A DNA stretch of 64,000 bases from Erythrophleum ivorense. Taxonomy: Eukaryota; Streptophyta; Magnoliopsida; Fabales; Fabaceae. This document shows positions 1 through 11,010 of this stretch, one piece after another. The position numbers were made by a program, and so were the translations under genes. The DNA is taken from assembly GCA_026724425.1 (NCBI GenBank), contig JAIUCV010000650.1:310001-374000 (forward strand), written 5' to 3'. Position 1 is the first letter of the stretch. Each line of letters begins with the position of its first letter. The notes beneath the pieces were generated by a model that was given only the letters and a program-made list of their open reading frames with translations, was not told the DNA's origin and did no database searches.

Positions 1-1527
1 AATTAGAAAAATTAATTAAGAGAGGTGGACATTAATTTGGACCTTATAATTAATTAAATTATGCTAAGGACCTAATATAAAAGCCCAATCATGCCATGAG
101 CTTAGTAGGAGAGTCCAATACTAGTTTTCTTATAAACCTAACTTAAATTTTCTAGAAGCCTAAAACTTAGGAGTGAACTTAAATGAGATAGGAGCCCATC
201 TAACCTTAGCCTAAATTTGCGGAAGTGAGTTCAAATGGCTCTTAGGCTATTGGATCAACACATTCCGTCCCTAACCTTACAAATTTTACAGCCCAACCTA
301 TAATGTCTGACCTAACAAGCTAAAACTTGAACTCACTTGGATTTTGGCCTTTAGGTCAGCCTACGCCCCAACTTACACCTTAAAAACCTTTCTCCCTTAC
401 TCCATTCTATAAAAAACACAAGGGGTTCAAGGGAAATTCGGAGGTCTAAGGTGGAGGTTAGGGTTCTTAGCAAAAATCCATCTTTTTCCACTTCTAGAAT
501 CAAAATCAACTAAGGTAACTGATATATAACTTAGTCCTCTCCTCTCCTTCTTCAATTTGATCTAATTGATTTTTTATTTAGAGCATTTTCACCTACACCA
601 AAATCTGAAAAGTGTTGTTTAGTGTTTTTTTAGAGTATTTTCTTGAGACTAGGGGTGTTTTTAGGTAAGTATTTCCTTCCCATCTTGAGGTAGTTTTTGC
701 TAGTTTGAGATCCTTATGGTTGATTTATAATATGGGCCTTTATTTTGTGCAAAATTACTTAAAAAATTAAGTAAAATCTTGCAGTTTCTGGGTGATTGAA
801 GCTCAAATCTAAATTTGGGACTCCTTGGGGGCTAAGTAAGTATTCTCTAAGTAGTCTTTAGTAGTTTACCTCTTTAGGTATTAGTTTGCTACTATAAATT
901 ATGAGTAGCAGTAGTAATGGTCTGGTTTTGTGTGTATAGTGTAATATCTGATTTTCTGAAAATGAGAGAAAACGTGAAAAACATAACATACGGTTTCTCT
1001 GTAAATGAACGAAATCCACCGAATACAAAAGAAAGTCCCCTAAAATGAATTATTTGAGGTTCTAAAAAATTTTGGAAGCATTCTAGACTCCTAAAAATGA
1101 GAATCCCAGGTTCAGAATGAAAGAAAAATAGAGTTAGAATAAAGAAATAAATTGTGACGAAAGGTTCACGAAACGTAAGGGCATTTTTGTCATTTTGAGC
1201 AAATTTTGAAATTCTCATAGGAGAGCTTTTTAAATGAAATTTTTTGGTTCCTTAGGGTTCTTAAAGGCCCTAAAAATCATGGGAAGGCCTAGGACAGCTA
1301 AAGCCCTTTTGGTGGATGCTTTCCAACATCGTGTACTCAAACTTTGACAGATCTATTCGAGAAGGTTTTAGCTCCAATTTTTGTGATTCTAAAGGCAATT
1401 TACTAAATTAGGAACCTAAATTTCATAATAAAAAAGACAGTTCTCAAAAAGGAACTAAAACGAGTTAGAAACGAAAATGCTAAGAATGAAAGGTGAAATG
1501 AAAATTTTTGAAAAGTTCTTCTTCCTC

Positions 1528-1542
1528 TTTTATATATATAAG
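1528..1542 (+). promoter_or_regulatory. TATA box of family C LTR (copy C1)
   Basis: A strong TTTTATATATATAAG box lies about 590 bp after the LTR start. It is followed by a pyrimidine-rich stretch and then an AG-rich leader. The equivalent position in C7 (62,358-62,367) also carries TATATAT. This sets the transcription direction of family C and places the U3/R boundary near 1,570. Activity is not shown. Confidence 0.5.
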
Positions 1543-2861
1543 TGGCGCCACTCTCACCCTCATGTAGCTTTATATGTTTCTACCCTAAACTAGAGAAAGA
1601 AGCCCTAGGATGAGGTGCACCAAGAGGAGGATAAAGGAAGGAAGAAAACAAGGTAGAAAGGTATAGATTTTCATGATTTTTTATGCTTTCTTCCATCCAA
1701 ACCTCTTCTCCTCCATTCTCCTTTGTTTTCTTTGATTTTAATGAAGTTTATAAATCTATTTTAAGGGAGAAATTAAGGGAAAAATTCGGATTTGAAGAGA
1801 GGAGCTCAAAGAAGATAAGATTTAAGTGAGAAAAAGCAAGAAAATAAGGTAATTTCTTCTTCCATGGTTGCTATCCCTTGCTCCTCTTCTCCACCCATTT
1901 TGCCCCACTTAAGAAGACCTAGGAGGGTCTGGTTTTTAAGTAGAACCAAGGGTGATTCTTAGGAAAAAGGGTATGAAGATTAAGAATATGCAAAGAGAAT
2001 TAACAAATAACTATGGAAATTCAAGATGCAAATTCTAGGGTTTCAAGTGTTCCTTACAAAATCTGATTTGATATCTTAATTTCTATACCTAAATGAGAGT
2101 TTAAATGAGCTCCTAAGATCCCTAGAAGTCTCCCCATGTGCTTCCTCCATCAAGGAAACAAACTAGAGTCCATGGAAGCCCATTCCTTCATTGTCTCGGT
2201 CTAAAGGGATTTGCATACCTAGGGAGAGTTTTAAATTTTTCTAAACCCAGTTTTGAGTCATATATGATGAATGAATATGAGGAAAAGTCTTGGAAAAAAA
2301 TTAGGAAGCTTTGAGAATGAATTGGTGCTTTATGTTCTATAATATGACCTGAAGAAGTAATATGTAGTTAGGCTCTTGGTTTTGATTGTGTGATGACTCC
2401 AAGAGGATTAAAAGTAGTCAAGAATCATAGTTGAAAGGAAAGAATGGAGCCTAGAACTTATTTGATGGGTTTTGCTTCATTAGGTGCATTCTTGGAAACA
2501 TAAAGGGGCTAATGAGCTAAGCTAGTGTCTAAGTAAGTTGTGTGGTCTTAGACTTTACTTCAAGAATATAATTAGCTTCCATATGATGTGTCTGGGCCAA
2601 GAGGAATGATCTTCACCTTCTTGGGTGTGTGAGGTCAAGGGAAAGGATTCAAGGCTTAAGAAAAAAGTATACAAATGCTAGCAAGGTAGCTCTCTTCACC
2701 TTCTCTCATGCATAATTATTTGCTTTACTTGTCTTTAAATGTGTGTGTGTATATTTTAAGTCATGAAAAATGTTCTAGCATGAGCTCTTACTCTATAGTA
2801 CCATGATAATGCATTATGTTTTTCAAATGATATTTATGATACTTGCTTTGATTTGCTTAAG

Positions 2862-3045
2862 TGTGGTGAGGCCAAGAACCCTTAGCCATGGTGAGGATGA
2901 GCCAAGAATCCTTAAGATTAGTTGAGACAAAGCAAAGAATCTCCCAAAAGTGAGGTTGACTTCTAAAAGGAAGGGTGAGTCCAAGAATCTCTTAAAGAAT
3001 GGGTGAGGCAAGTTCAAAATCCACAAGTAAATGGGTGAGGCCAAT
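2862..3045 (+). repeat. Tandem GGTGAGGC / AAAAGTCC-type array in C1
   Basis: There are six to seven degenerate units of about 25-30 bp, each with a GGTGAG core followed by a CCAAGAATC or CAAAATCC half. The array is cut at its right edge by D1 inside a GAGGCCAAT unit. The cleaner form in other copies reads GGTGAGGC..AAAAGTCCC (for example B2 39,255-39,392). Confidence 0.75.
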
Positions 3046-5703
3046 TGACGGGTCTGTCACGCAACCCTCAAAATAAAACTAGGTTGGATTATATATAGCT
3101 AGTGGCACAACCTTGGTCATCTCCCTTAGAATTGGAGTTCAATGTTTAATTAGGTTTTCTAAGTATTAAAAAACTCTAAAAATTTCTAAACCAAGGAGGG
3201 TTTGATTAGCTTAAATTATCTAAAATGAAATTGAAATAAAATTCCTAATTTCTACCTAATTGATGAATTATGGTTGATAATGGGCTTGTGGCTAGCTTTG
3301 GATTCATCCCTTGGTATCCACTATCCTTATCCTAATTCAATTGTGATTATTTCTAGTCTAAGAGTCCCTAGTTGTGTTCATTGACAAGGGATTTTGAATT
3401 ACCACTCAAGATTCAAGAAATTAGCAACTTGATGTTAATTGAGACCTCTACTCCCATTAAATTACTAATTCTTGTGATTAAGATCTTTGAACACTTAAAT
3501 ATGTGATTAATTGATCAATTAGCTTATAAATTAACACCTTAGAATGTTTAATTAATCAATCAAACTCTAAGAAATTCTCAAATCAAATAATTAAGCACAC
3601 TAATTCTCACAAGAATTTTATCAAACACCTTGATTGCAGACTTGAAAAATGGTAGGAAAATGAAAATCTAACACTTAATTCATGCAATTAATCATTCAAA
3701 ATTCTCCTAATCAATGTCTAACCAGCCATCAATCATAAGCTACATCAACCTCAATCATTTACAAGCTTGACCAAGCAAATAAAATAATTAAAATTGATAT
3801 AGAAAGAGAAGAAAATAAAATGAAATCTTAGCCAAAAATTCCTTTGATCTCTTGGATTCAAGCTTCAACTCAAGAGCTTTCCTCCTAGCTAATCAGAAGG
3901 TGGATTAGAGCTTCATTTAAGTGGAGATGGAATGGGAATGGAGGATGGATAAGAAAATGGCATGGAAAGGATGGTCTTTGGATGTGGAATGGACGAAGGG
4001 TGAGACGATGAATGGAATGAAATGAATGATGATGGTAGCGTGATTTTTATTTGATGAATGGCCTGGAACCCCCTCTACCTCTGCCTGAACATTTTTTTTA
4101 ATTCCTTTATGAGAAGCACGTGCATCTTATTCCATTATTAATCATGTGCTCTCCTTCTCTTCCCTGGATGATTGATTATGGATTAATGTGCGTGGCATGA
4201 GATGAATCAATTCCCTTGATCTGGAGCTGCCCGTGTGTGTTTTTCTCCCAGCTACATCATTATTTATTATTATTTTTATGTTTTTCTTTTCTTTCCACAT
4301 TGGCTTGCTTCAACACGTGTTGCCCTCTCATCAACTTTTGTGCTTATCTTTTTACGTCAACACCATGCTCCTCAGCTCCTTCACATTGCTTCTTTTGTAT
4401 CATGTGTTCAGCCTCTCTTCACCAAAACTTGCATGTTTGCTTCATCACAATAACGTGTTCTACATTTTTCTTTATTCCAGCCTCTTCTCTTCCCTTATTT
4501 CAATTGTTCTTTTCATGTTTTGGAGCTTCTTCTTGTTGACGTGGTTTTGGATAACGTGCTCCTTGTTCGTGTTAACTTGCAGCTCCAAAAACCCATAGCT
4601 TCCCATGCAGCTCATGCAAGCTTCTTTTCTGTTCAGCTCATTTTCTATTGTTCATAAGTTACTCTCCTTTTATTCCATGTAAAAGCTATAGCTTGTACTG
4701 CTTCTTGCTCATGTAGCTACTTCTTCATTTAACTCAGCTTCAGCTTCTTCATTTAACTCGTGTTTTCTTCTTTTCCTTGATTCATCCACCCAAGCTCGAC
4801 TTCACTTCCACGTAGGCTTTTATTCTGCTCCAGCCATATTCAACTCATACAACCCATGGCTTCTTTTCTTTCACGTTATCCACATTCTGTTCTTCTCCTC
4901 TAAATGTGTAGCTTCTGCCTTATGTATTTGTGCCACATGAATGACGTGAGGCCTCCTCCTTGAGTGTGAACCCATGAGTGGTGGTGTGCTCGAGTGATTT
5001 ATGAGTGAAAGTGTGAGAGTGTGATGATGCATGCTTCTTGTGTGAAGGTGCTGTAACATGGAAACGTGGCTGGTGAGTGTATGAAGCTTGTGGCATTGTG
5101 TGTGTAATCTTATGAAAAAGTTGCCTACATGGAATGGGTGAGTTTGTAGAGTGTATAGCATTGACTCGTGAGAATGTGATGACTACGTGCTACCCTTTGC
5201 ATGAGTGTATTAATGTGGCTGAAGTGAATCAACGTGGAGAATGGATGAATGATTAAGTGTAAGTGTATTCAAGTGAGGGAAAGGAAGGACTTGAGTTCTT
5301 GAAGGTGGATGCATGCTACATGCTAGTCTTGTGAAAGTGCCATATGTGATTGGATGAAGCTGAAAGTGTGAGTGGGTGAAAGTCTATGTGGATGAATGAG
5401 TTGTGCATCTTCTTCTATTCAACTATAGCTTCTCCTTCACACTTCTTTAAATCAAATTCTCATTTAAGCTTCATTGGCCAATTAAAATCTGCACAAAAGA
5501 ATGAAAAGGATGAAATCGGAATATTCACAAAATTCATTTAAAAAGATTTGAACATTAAAATTCCAAAATTTCATAAATTAACTTCTAAAATATAGAAATG
5601 GCTACTAAAATAAAATCTTATCTAATTAAAGTCTTAAAACCATAATTCATTATTAAAATGCTTAAGTTAGGAGAATTAAAACATATAAAAATCATGCTTA
5701 TCA
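3046..5703 (-). mobile_element. Family D LTR copy D1, nested in C1
   Basis: It is bounded by CCAAT duplications (3,041-3,045 and 5,704-5,708), starts TGACGGGTC and ends GCTTATCA, and is 2,658 bp long. Its first 100 bp and last 50 bp match D2, and match D3 in inverse. Transcription direction is inferred from D3, which has a clear TATA box and AATAAA, so D1 is assigned to the minus strand. The middle (4,080-5,450) is unusually rich in AGCTTC/CTTC words and gives long chance ORFs in several frames. I see no retroviral domain. It is probably a solo LTR. Confidence 0.82.
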
Positions 5704-5850
5704 CCAATCCACTTGCTTAGCAAGCCTTTGTATGCTATGTATGACTTTTTCAAATGCCAAGAATGCTCCTTAAATAATTACACATGTCTACATGCCATGT
5801 ATGCATTGGTAAGACTTGTTTTTACATCTTTTATGTATGATTGAATGGGG

Positions 5851-5884
5851 GATGAGCTATTGGGATTCTTTGAATCTCATCCCC
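5851..5884 (+). repeat. Conserved short hairpin in C1
   Basis: The inverted repeat GATTC-TTT-GAATC (5,864-5,876) sits inside GATGAG...CTCATC arms, so a stem with a small loop can form. The same block recurs in all B/C copies at an equivalent place, just downstream of the GGTGAGGC array. Function is unknown. Confidence 0.6.
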
Positions 5885-6389
5885 TCCTCTCCAATGTCTT
5901 AACATACTAGGTGAAACAATTGAGCAAAGTAATGGAGGCCACCAAGCCTAGAAGAAGAAGATTGACATCAAAGTATATGAATATGTTTAATTTTACTTCC
6001 TTTTTAGCCATACATATGGCATATGATGTAATCCCTTGATAAAGTTGTGATGTAACCATATGAGCATGTATAATTATGATAATAGGTCATGTATAAATGA
6101 GAGATTATGTTATGTGACGCTTAGAATGTATATTGAGTTATGTAATGACAAGTTTATATTATGAAAGTGTATGTATAAATATAAGTGAGATGGCCAAATT
6201 GAGATACATGAGATTTGGGACCATTTGAGTAGCTTACACATGTCATATTTATGCTTTTAGACTTACCTAAGAGGTGCCAAACATTAAGAGAGAACATTTG
6301 GACACTTTGGTATCTTATATGGAGCCAAAATTGACCATAATGGAACCCTATGTCACTTTTTGTCCAAATGAGCTCTTCTTGATCTGAGC

Positions 6390-7035
6390 TTTAACATGTA
6401 ATTAGAGCTTATTGAGAGCTTTTTAGGAAGCCAAAGAGCAGAATTTTTGAAGATCTAAAGAATATTTGATAAATTTTTAAAGTTGGCAAAAATTCTGATT
6501 TTGATCTGATGCACTGTTCACTTGGTCTGAAAATGATTTCTGTCATATAGGGCTCAAATGATGTTCAATTATCACAAAATGTTATATGGAGATAGATATT
6601 CTCATTGACTTGTACCAATTAGAAGCATCTCATTTAGATGTCTAGAGAGAGATATGAATTTTTAAAGATTCTGCCTAGTATCAATGCCCCAACTAACCTC
6701 AGGTATTGTTTGATTAGATTTTGAGGTCTAGAAATACCTGAACTGGTCTAGAGTTATTTTTTTCCTGTAACTAACATCTGTAACTTTCTAGATTGGTATC
6801 ATTTGCATGGATTGAATTTTTGTGAAATTAATTGAACATTTTTGAAGTTTGCTATAGAAACTTGTGACAGTACTGGTGGACAGCTTGACCTTTGGACATT
6901 TTTGAATGTCAAATATCTTTTGTGTTAGATGTTATGGTTTAGACATATTTTTAGCATAAAGCAGACATGTATAGCTTTCTAGAATGCATAATTTCTATTT
7001 TTCTAAAATTAGTTATGGTTTTCCAAAGTTTGTGA
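6390..7035 (+). repeat. Four degenerate units spaced about 180 bp in C1 3' third
   Basis: Related blocks end in (A)AAGTT/AAGATT-type words near 6,481, 6,663, 6,847 and 7,026. Each is preceded by a tag like TAGCTTTCTAGA..GG or CTAGAGAG and by AATTAGTTATG or GATATGAATTT. Spacings are roughly 182, 184 and 179 bp. B2 shows the same four blocks (near 40,129, 40,316, 40,497 and 40,690). Confidence 0.6.
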
Positions 7036-8193
7036 TAGAAATGGCAAAATTCTGGCTGAAAATAGAAGTATGAGTTTTATACTTCCCTTTGGTTTTCACG
7101 AGTTGTAGGTCACTTTTAGTGATGAAAATGAGTTGTATCAATATAATTAAATATGAGAATACAATACATGAGTCCATATGGCTCATGGGACTCCGAAGGA
7201 AAATTTTTATATGCGACACAACACTAAGAAATTTATTATTTTAATGCCTTTTTCTTTGAGAATTTGTATGATTCTTGGAAATGAGTAATCTAAAGGCATG
7301 AAATGAGCTAGAAATTATGGTGTTTCATATAGGTTGAAGTAACATTATTGTTGGCTCAAAGAATTGTCAACCAAGTAAGGTAATCAGGGTTAATATTAAT
7401 TCCATGCATATATCTACTTTAATTTTATATCTATTGCACAAGTATAATTTTGAATGCATAATGAATTATTGGCTATTTGAATTATATGTTTAGACTTTGT
7501 AAGTCCATGGTAGAATTGTGCTGCAACTAACACCAGTGCATTGTGCTTTGATCGCACATCAAGTTTTGATCAGACCCTTATATGCACTGAGCCCAAGTTA
7601 TACTATGGTTTTCCAAAGTTTGTGATAAAAATGGCAAAATTCTGGCTAAAAATAGAAGTATGAGTTTTATACTTCCCTTTGGTTTTCACGAGTTGTAGGC
7701 CACTTTTAGTGATGAAAATGAGTTGTATCAATATAATTAAATATGAGAATACAATACATGAGTCCATATGGCTCATGGGACTCCGAAGGAAAATTTTTAT
7801 ATGCGACACAACACTAAGAAATTTATTATTTTAATGCCTTTTTCTTTGAGAATTTGTATGATTCTTGGAAATGAGTAATCTAAAGGCATGAAATGAGCTA
7901 GAAATTATGGTGTTTCATATAGGTTGAAGTAACATTATTGTTGGCTCAAAGAATTGTCAACCAAGTAAGGTAATCAGGGTTAATATTAATTCCATGCATA
8001 TATCTACTTTAATTTTATATATATTGCACAAGTATAATTTTGAATGCATAATGAATGATTGGCTATTTGAATTATATGTTTAGACTTTGTAAGTCCATGG
8101 TGGAATTGTGCTGCAACTGACACCAGTGCATTGTGCTTCGATCGCACATCAAGTTTTGATCAGACCCTTATATGCACTGAGCCCAAGTTATAC
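7014..8193 (+). repeat. 590-bp tandem duplication across the C1/A1 boundary
   Basis: Unit 1 is 7,014-7,603 and unit 2 is 7,604-8,193. I counted about eight substitutions by eye and no indels, so identity is near 98-99 percent. Each unit holds the last 300 bp or so of C1, its TATAG target-site copy and about 270 bp of A1. The duplication therefore happened after C1 inserted. The two identical-looking 68-codon ORFs on the minus strand are by-products of this repeat. Confidence 0.95.
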
Positions 8194-9059
8194 TCATTGT
8201 GGAGTTGGTGCTGTAGATGGGCCTCTCTCGGTGTTAATGGCCTTTAACATGTGGAATGTGATTGCTAGTATGGGATAGTAGTCACCGATAGCCCAATTGT
8301 TTCATTTATTGATATGATTGATATTTTTTATGCTTATTTGATTGATTGCACATATGTTAATTAAATTGGTATACATGAATGAAATTTACATCTGGTTACT
8401 GCAATTTACATCTCACCCTATTTTATAAGTTAATTATTTTAGGTGAAGGTTCTTCGGGTAAGGATAAAGGAAAGTAAATGGATGAACATCTAAGAGTGGA
8501 GACCTTGTATAGAGAACGCTGCACTTGGGTTAATCTAACTTAGGATAGATGCTAATTTTTGTTATTTTTTAGTATAGCATCATCATGTAATCATATTGCC
8601 AAGTGTAGGAGTTTTATGTTTTGGTAATCTATAATGTATCTAATAGAAGGTTAGGTTTTATACAACTTGGAATTTGATGTACGCACTCATTTATATCTAT
8701 TATGGAACCTTGCTAACTTTGAGATATGATTTATCATTTGATAATGTAATTATCTGTTGCCTTAAATGTTGACTTAGACTAGTATTATATGGAACCTCTA
8801 TTGGAATTTGCATTTGAATGATAATGGTAGTAGCTTTTAGTATTCCTTATGTCAAAGTCCATGATTTGTTAATATATGGTAGATGGATGGGTAGATATCA
8901 AAACCTATGTTTTGAATTGATTAAAATTGGTATGCTAAGTAATTTGGATAGTAGGATGTTATTAGAACCTCACAAATTAAGGTTGAATGACCCTAGGATG
9001 TTGTTAGAAGGAGGTCTAGTAAAGGTAGGATGAAATTTAGAGAGTTTAGGTATAGTAAG

Positions 9060-9425
9060 GGGTTGAGTCACAGCCAAAACTACATGAGTCGCGGCTAAGG
9101 GAGATCCAAAAGCTAGGAGCACTGCGGCTCGAGATGCCTGACCACGGCACAACACAAGAAATTTGCCTATAGAGAGTAACAGAGAGCAAATTTGCCATGA
9201 CACAAGGGAAGCTCACCATGGCAAGCTTTAGGAGGCGAGTTCAGAGAGTTCTAGGAGGCTTTCTTGCCGCAGTGAGAATCGTGAAAGTTTGAACAGTAAG
9301 TCTTCAAGAACACTTTCTCCGCAGTGTTGAAGGCCTGAGTCATAGCACAAGGTTCATAGTTTTGATTTTAGGTCCAGTAACCAACTTAGTCGTTGCGGGG
9401 AAGGTCCAAGTTGCGACTTAAGTCC
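9060..9425 (+). repeat. Degenerate palindromic CCGCGG-like array in A1
   Basis: About a dozen short words of the type GCCGCGGC, GTCGCGGC, GCCATGGC and ACTGCGGC recur, many palindromic or TG/CA-decayed versions of a CpG palindrome. They are separated by 20-40 bp of AATTTG/GTCCAAAG-type spacer. The same array occupies the same relative place in A2 (22,220-22,582 plus 25,337-25,425) and A3 (33,465-33,845). It is the only locally GC-rich patch of the LTR. Confidence 0.6.
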
Positions 9426-10285
9426 CTCAAACTCTTATTTTAACCTAGAAACCTTAAATTTTACTATGTTAAGGTTATATAATGACTTGGGAACGTTATA
9501 ACAGGATTTTGTGAATGGGAAATCAATAGTAATATGTATCAAAGGTTCTTAATTGATAACTAGGATTATTTGTGGATTTAAATAGATGTGATAGTTTGGC
9601 TAATAACCTTAATAATATTAATGTTCAAATTTCCTCACCTTTTTCTCAATTTAATTAAATGTAATAACTTTAGACCTTGATTTATAGTTGTTACACATTC
9701 TAATGTCAATATTTTGGCTCCGATTTCGAGCTATTCTCTTTTTCTTAATTTTATTTCTAGATGCTCTATTTAATATTTTATCCTTAATTTGTCTCAATTT
9801 ATTTCACATTGGGGTCCTCTTTCATTAGCTAAGTGATTCTAATTTCGATTCTTCATAACTCATACTGCCTTTCTCTAGGTATGTAACCCCATTTTAAATA
9901 ATTTATTCTACTTTTTAGGGACAATTTTATTTATCAAAATATAGAATATTACAAATTATATTTTGATCTTTAAATTTTACCCAAATATTTTTATTTCCTA
10001 AGTAATTTTCTTTTGCTTTTAGGATTTTAAAAGTCCAAGGAATTTACTAAAATTCCTTTCCTAATTATTAATTGTTTAGTCACCTAATATTTAATAATTC
10101 CTATTAAATCTCTAATTAATCCCACAAAATTTAGTGGCACTTTCAATAAATTATTCATTTTTTCTTATGCATAAAACTCCCAAAATCCCACACTATCTCA
10201 TGTAATTATTGATTACATATTTTTATTATTATTTAATTTACCTTATATTAATTTAGTTAAGGATCTAATTTTTTTGGACATTACA

Positions 10286-11010
10286 AGGTGAAAGTGCAGT
10301 GCACCAATCACAATGTCTAAAAACTAAAGAGCAATTAATTAAAGACAAAAACATATCACTTGATTAACCATGCCTCTTGGTAATTAAAGAGGAGGAGATG
10401 AGATGGGGTAAAAAGGAAATGCTTGACAAAATAGTAGTACAAATTGACTTAGGAAACCCGTGTATTTTCAATACATTATCCATGAATGGCTATGCTATAT
10501 TGACCACAAAATAAGGATGCTACAGAGCCATAAAGTCAACAACTTTACTTAGCCTATCCACTACAACTAAAGTTACAAATTTATTATAGGATTTGGCTAA
10601 ATCTCCAATGAAGTCCATGGACAAATTAGACTAAACGATTTTAAGGAGCGGGAGTGCTTAAATAAGGTCTCGAAACAAGGCCTAGAGTAACTAAGTTTTC
10701 AAGTTTAAATTGTTGACATGTTGTGAAACTTTTCACAAAATTCCTAACATCTTTCTTTAATTCTTTCCAATAGAACAAGAGAGATTATTTTAAAAGTTGA
10801 AGTCATACTAGAATGGCCTTTAAGAGCATCCTTATAAAAATATTACAACAATTGATTTCTCAATTATGAGTTAGCAATAACTACTAGTTTCCCTTTCCTT
10901 TTTAATGTCAAATTGGCCCATGAATAATGAGGATAAGCATTAGGTTCATTTTCTAATTCCTCCATTTATACCGTCCTTACTTTATTAATGATTTTTTCCT
11001 TATTCATGTT
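10286..11010 (-). pseudogene. Ty3/gypsy integrase fragment (decayed)
   Basis: Minus-strand translation gives, in order, a PHYSW..LKRKGKLVV block typical of the spacer before gypsy integrase, a degraded HHCC finger (the GHSSMT part is readable, the CxxC is lost), SMDFIGDLAKS with the first catalytic Asp, VVVDRLSK, and HGFPKSI. Several stops and frameshifts are present. The piece stops at the A1 boundary just before the place where the family has its AYHPQ motif. The continuation should lie left of the window, beyond A1. It is the most downstream piece of the split element whose RNase H is at 20,794-21,472. The upstream limit near 11,010 is approximate. Confidence 0.85.

Larger units (their letters stand above)
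940..7327 (+). mobile_element. Family C long LTR copy C1, nested in A1
   Basis: It starts TGTAATATCTG and ends ATTATGGTGTTTCA, flanked by a perfect 5-bp duplication TATAG (935-939 and 7,328-7,332). Net length is about 3.7 kb after removing D1 and one TSD copy. In order it holds a U3-like start, a TATA box near 1,528-1,542, a GGTGAGGC tandem array (about 2,862-3,045, cut by D1), a GATTC hairpin (5,864-5,876) and a 3' third with about 180-bp internal periodicity. The same order appears in C2, C3, C5, C6 and C7. I see no coding domain and no second LTR, so I infer a solo LTR from a much longer retrotransposon. Confidence 0.85.
1..10285 (+). mobile_element. Family A long LTR copy A1, left end outside window
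   Basis: This is the 3' part and body of a long LTR of family A. The first bases match the sequence about 60 bp inside the terminus of copy A2 (read on the minus strand from 27,600), so only a few tens of bases lie outside the window. The right end is the terminal ATTACA at 10,280-10,285, after which decayed gypsy integrase sequence resumes. It is interrupted by C1 (940-7,327) and enlarged by a tandem duplication (7,014-8,193). Without these it is about 3.3 kb. A TATA-like TCTATAAAAA near 407 and GTAAGTAT near 666 are shared in position with other A copies. I see no second LTR and no internal coding domain, so a solo LTR is the simplest reading. The left TSD is not visible. Confidence 0.72.

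Noticed and set aside
4216..4598. Overlapping plus-strand ORFs rich in Cys, Phe and Ser, like small secreted or membrane peptides
   Set aside because: They lie in the AGCTTC/CTTC-rich zone of D1, are open in three frames at once, and are not kept in D2 or D3.
7013..7809. Two near-identical 68-codon minus-strand ORFs resembling a duplicated gene
   Set aside because: They are part of the 590-bp tandem duplication of LTR sequence and have no homologous frame in other C copies.
9060..9425. CpG island or promoter of a host gene
   Set aside because: The local GC-rich patch recurs at the same place in A2 and A3, so it belongs to the LTR, and no gene follows it.
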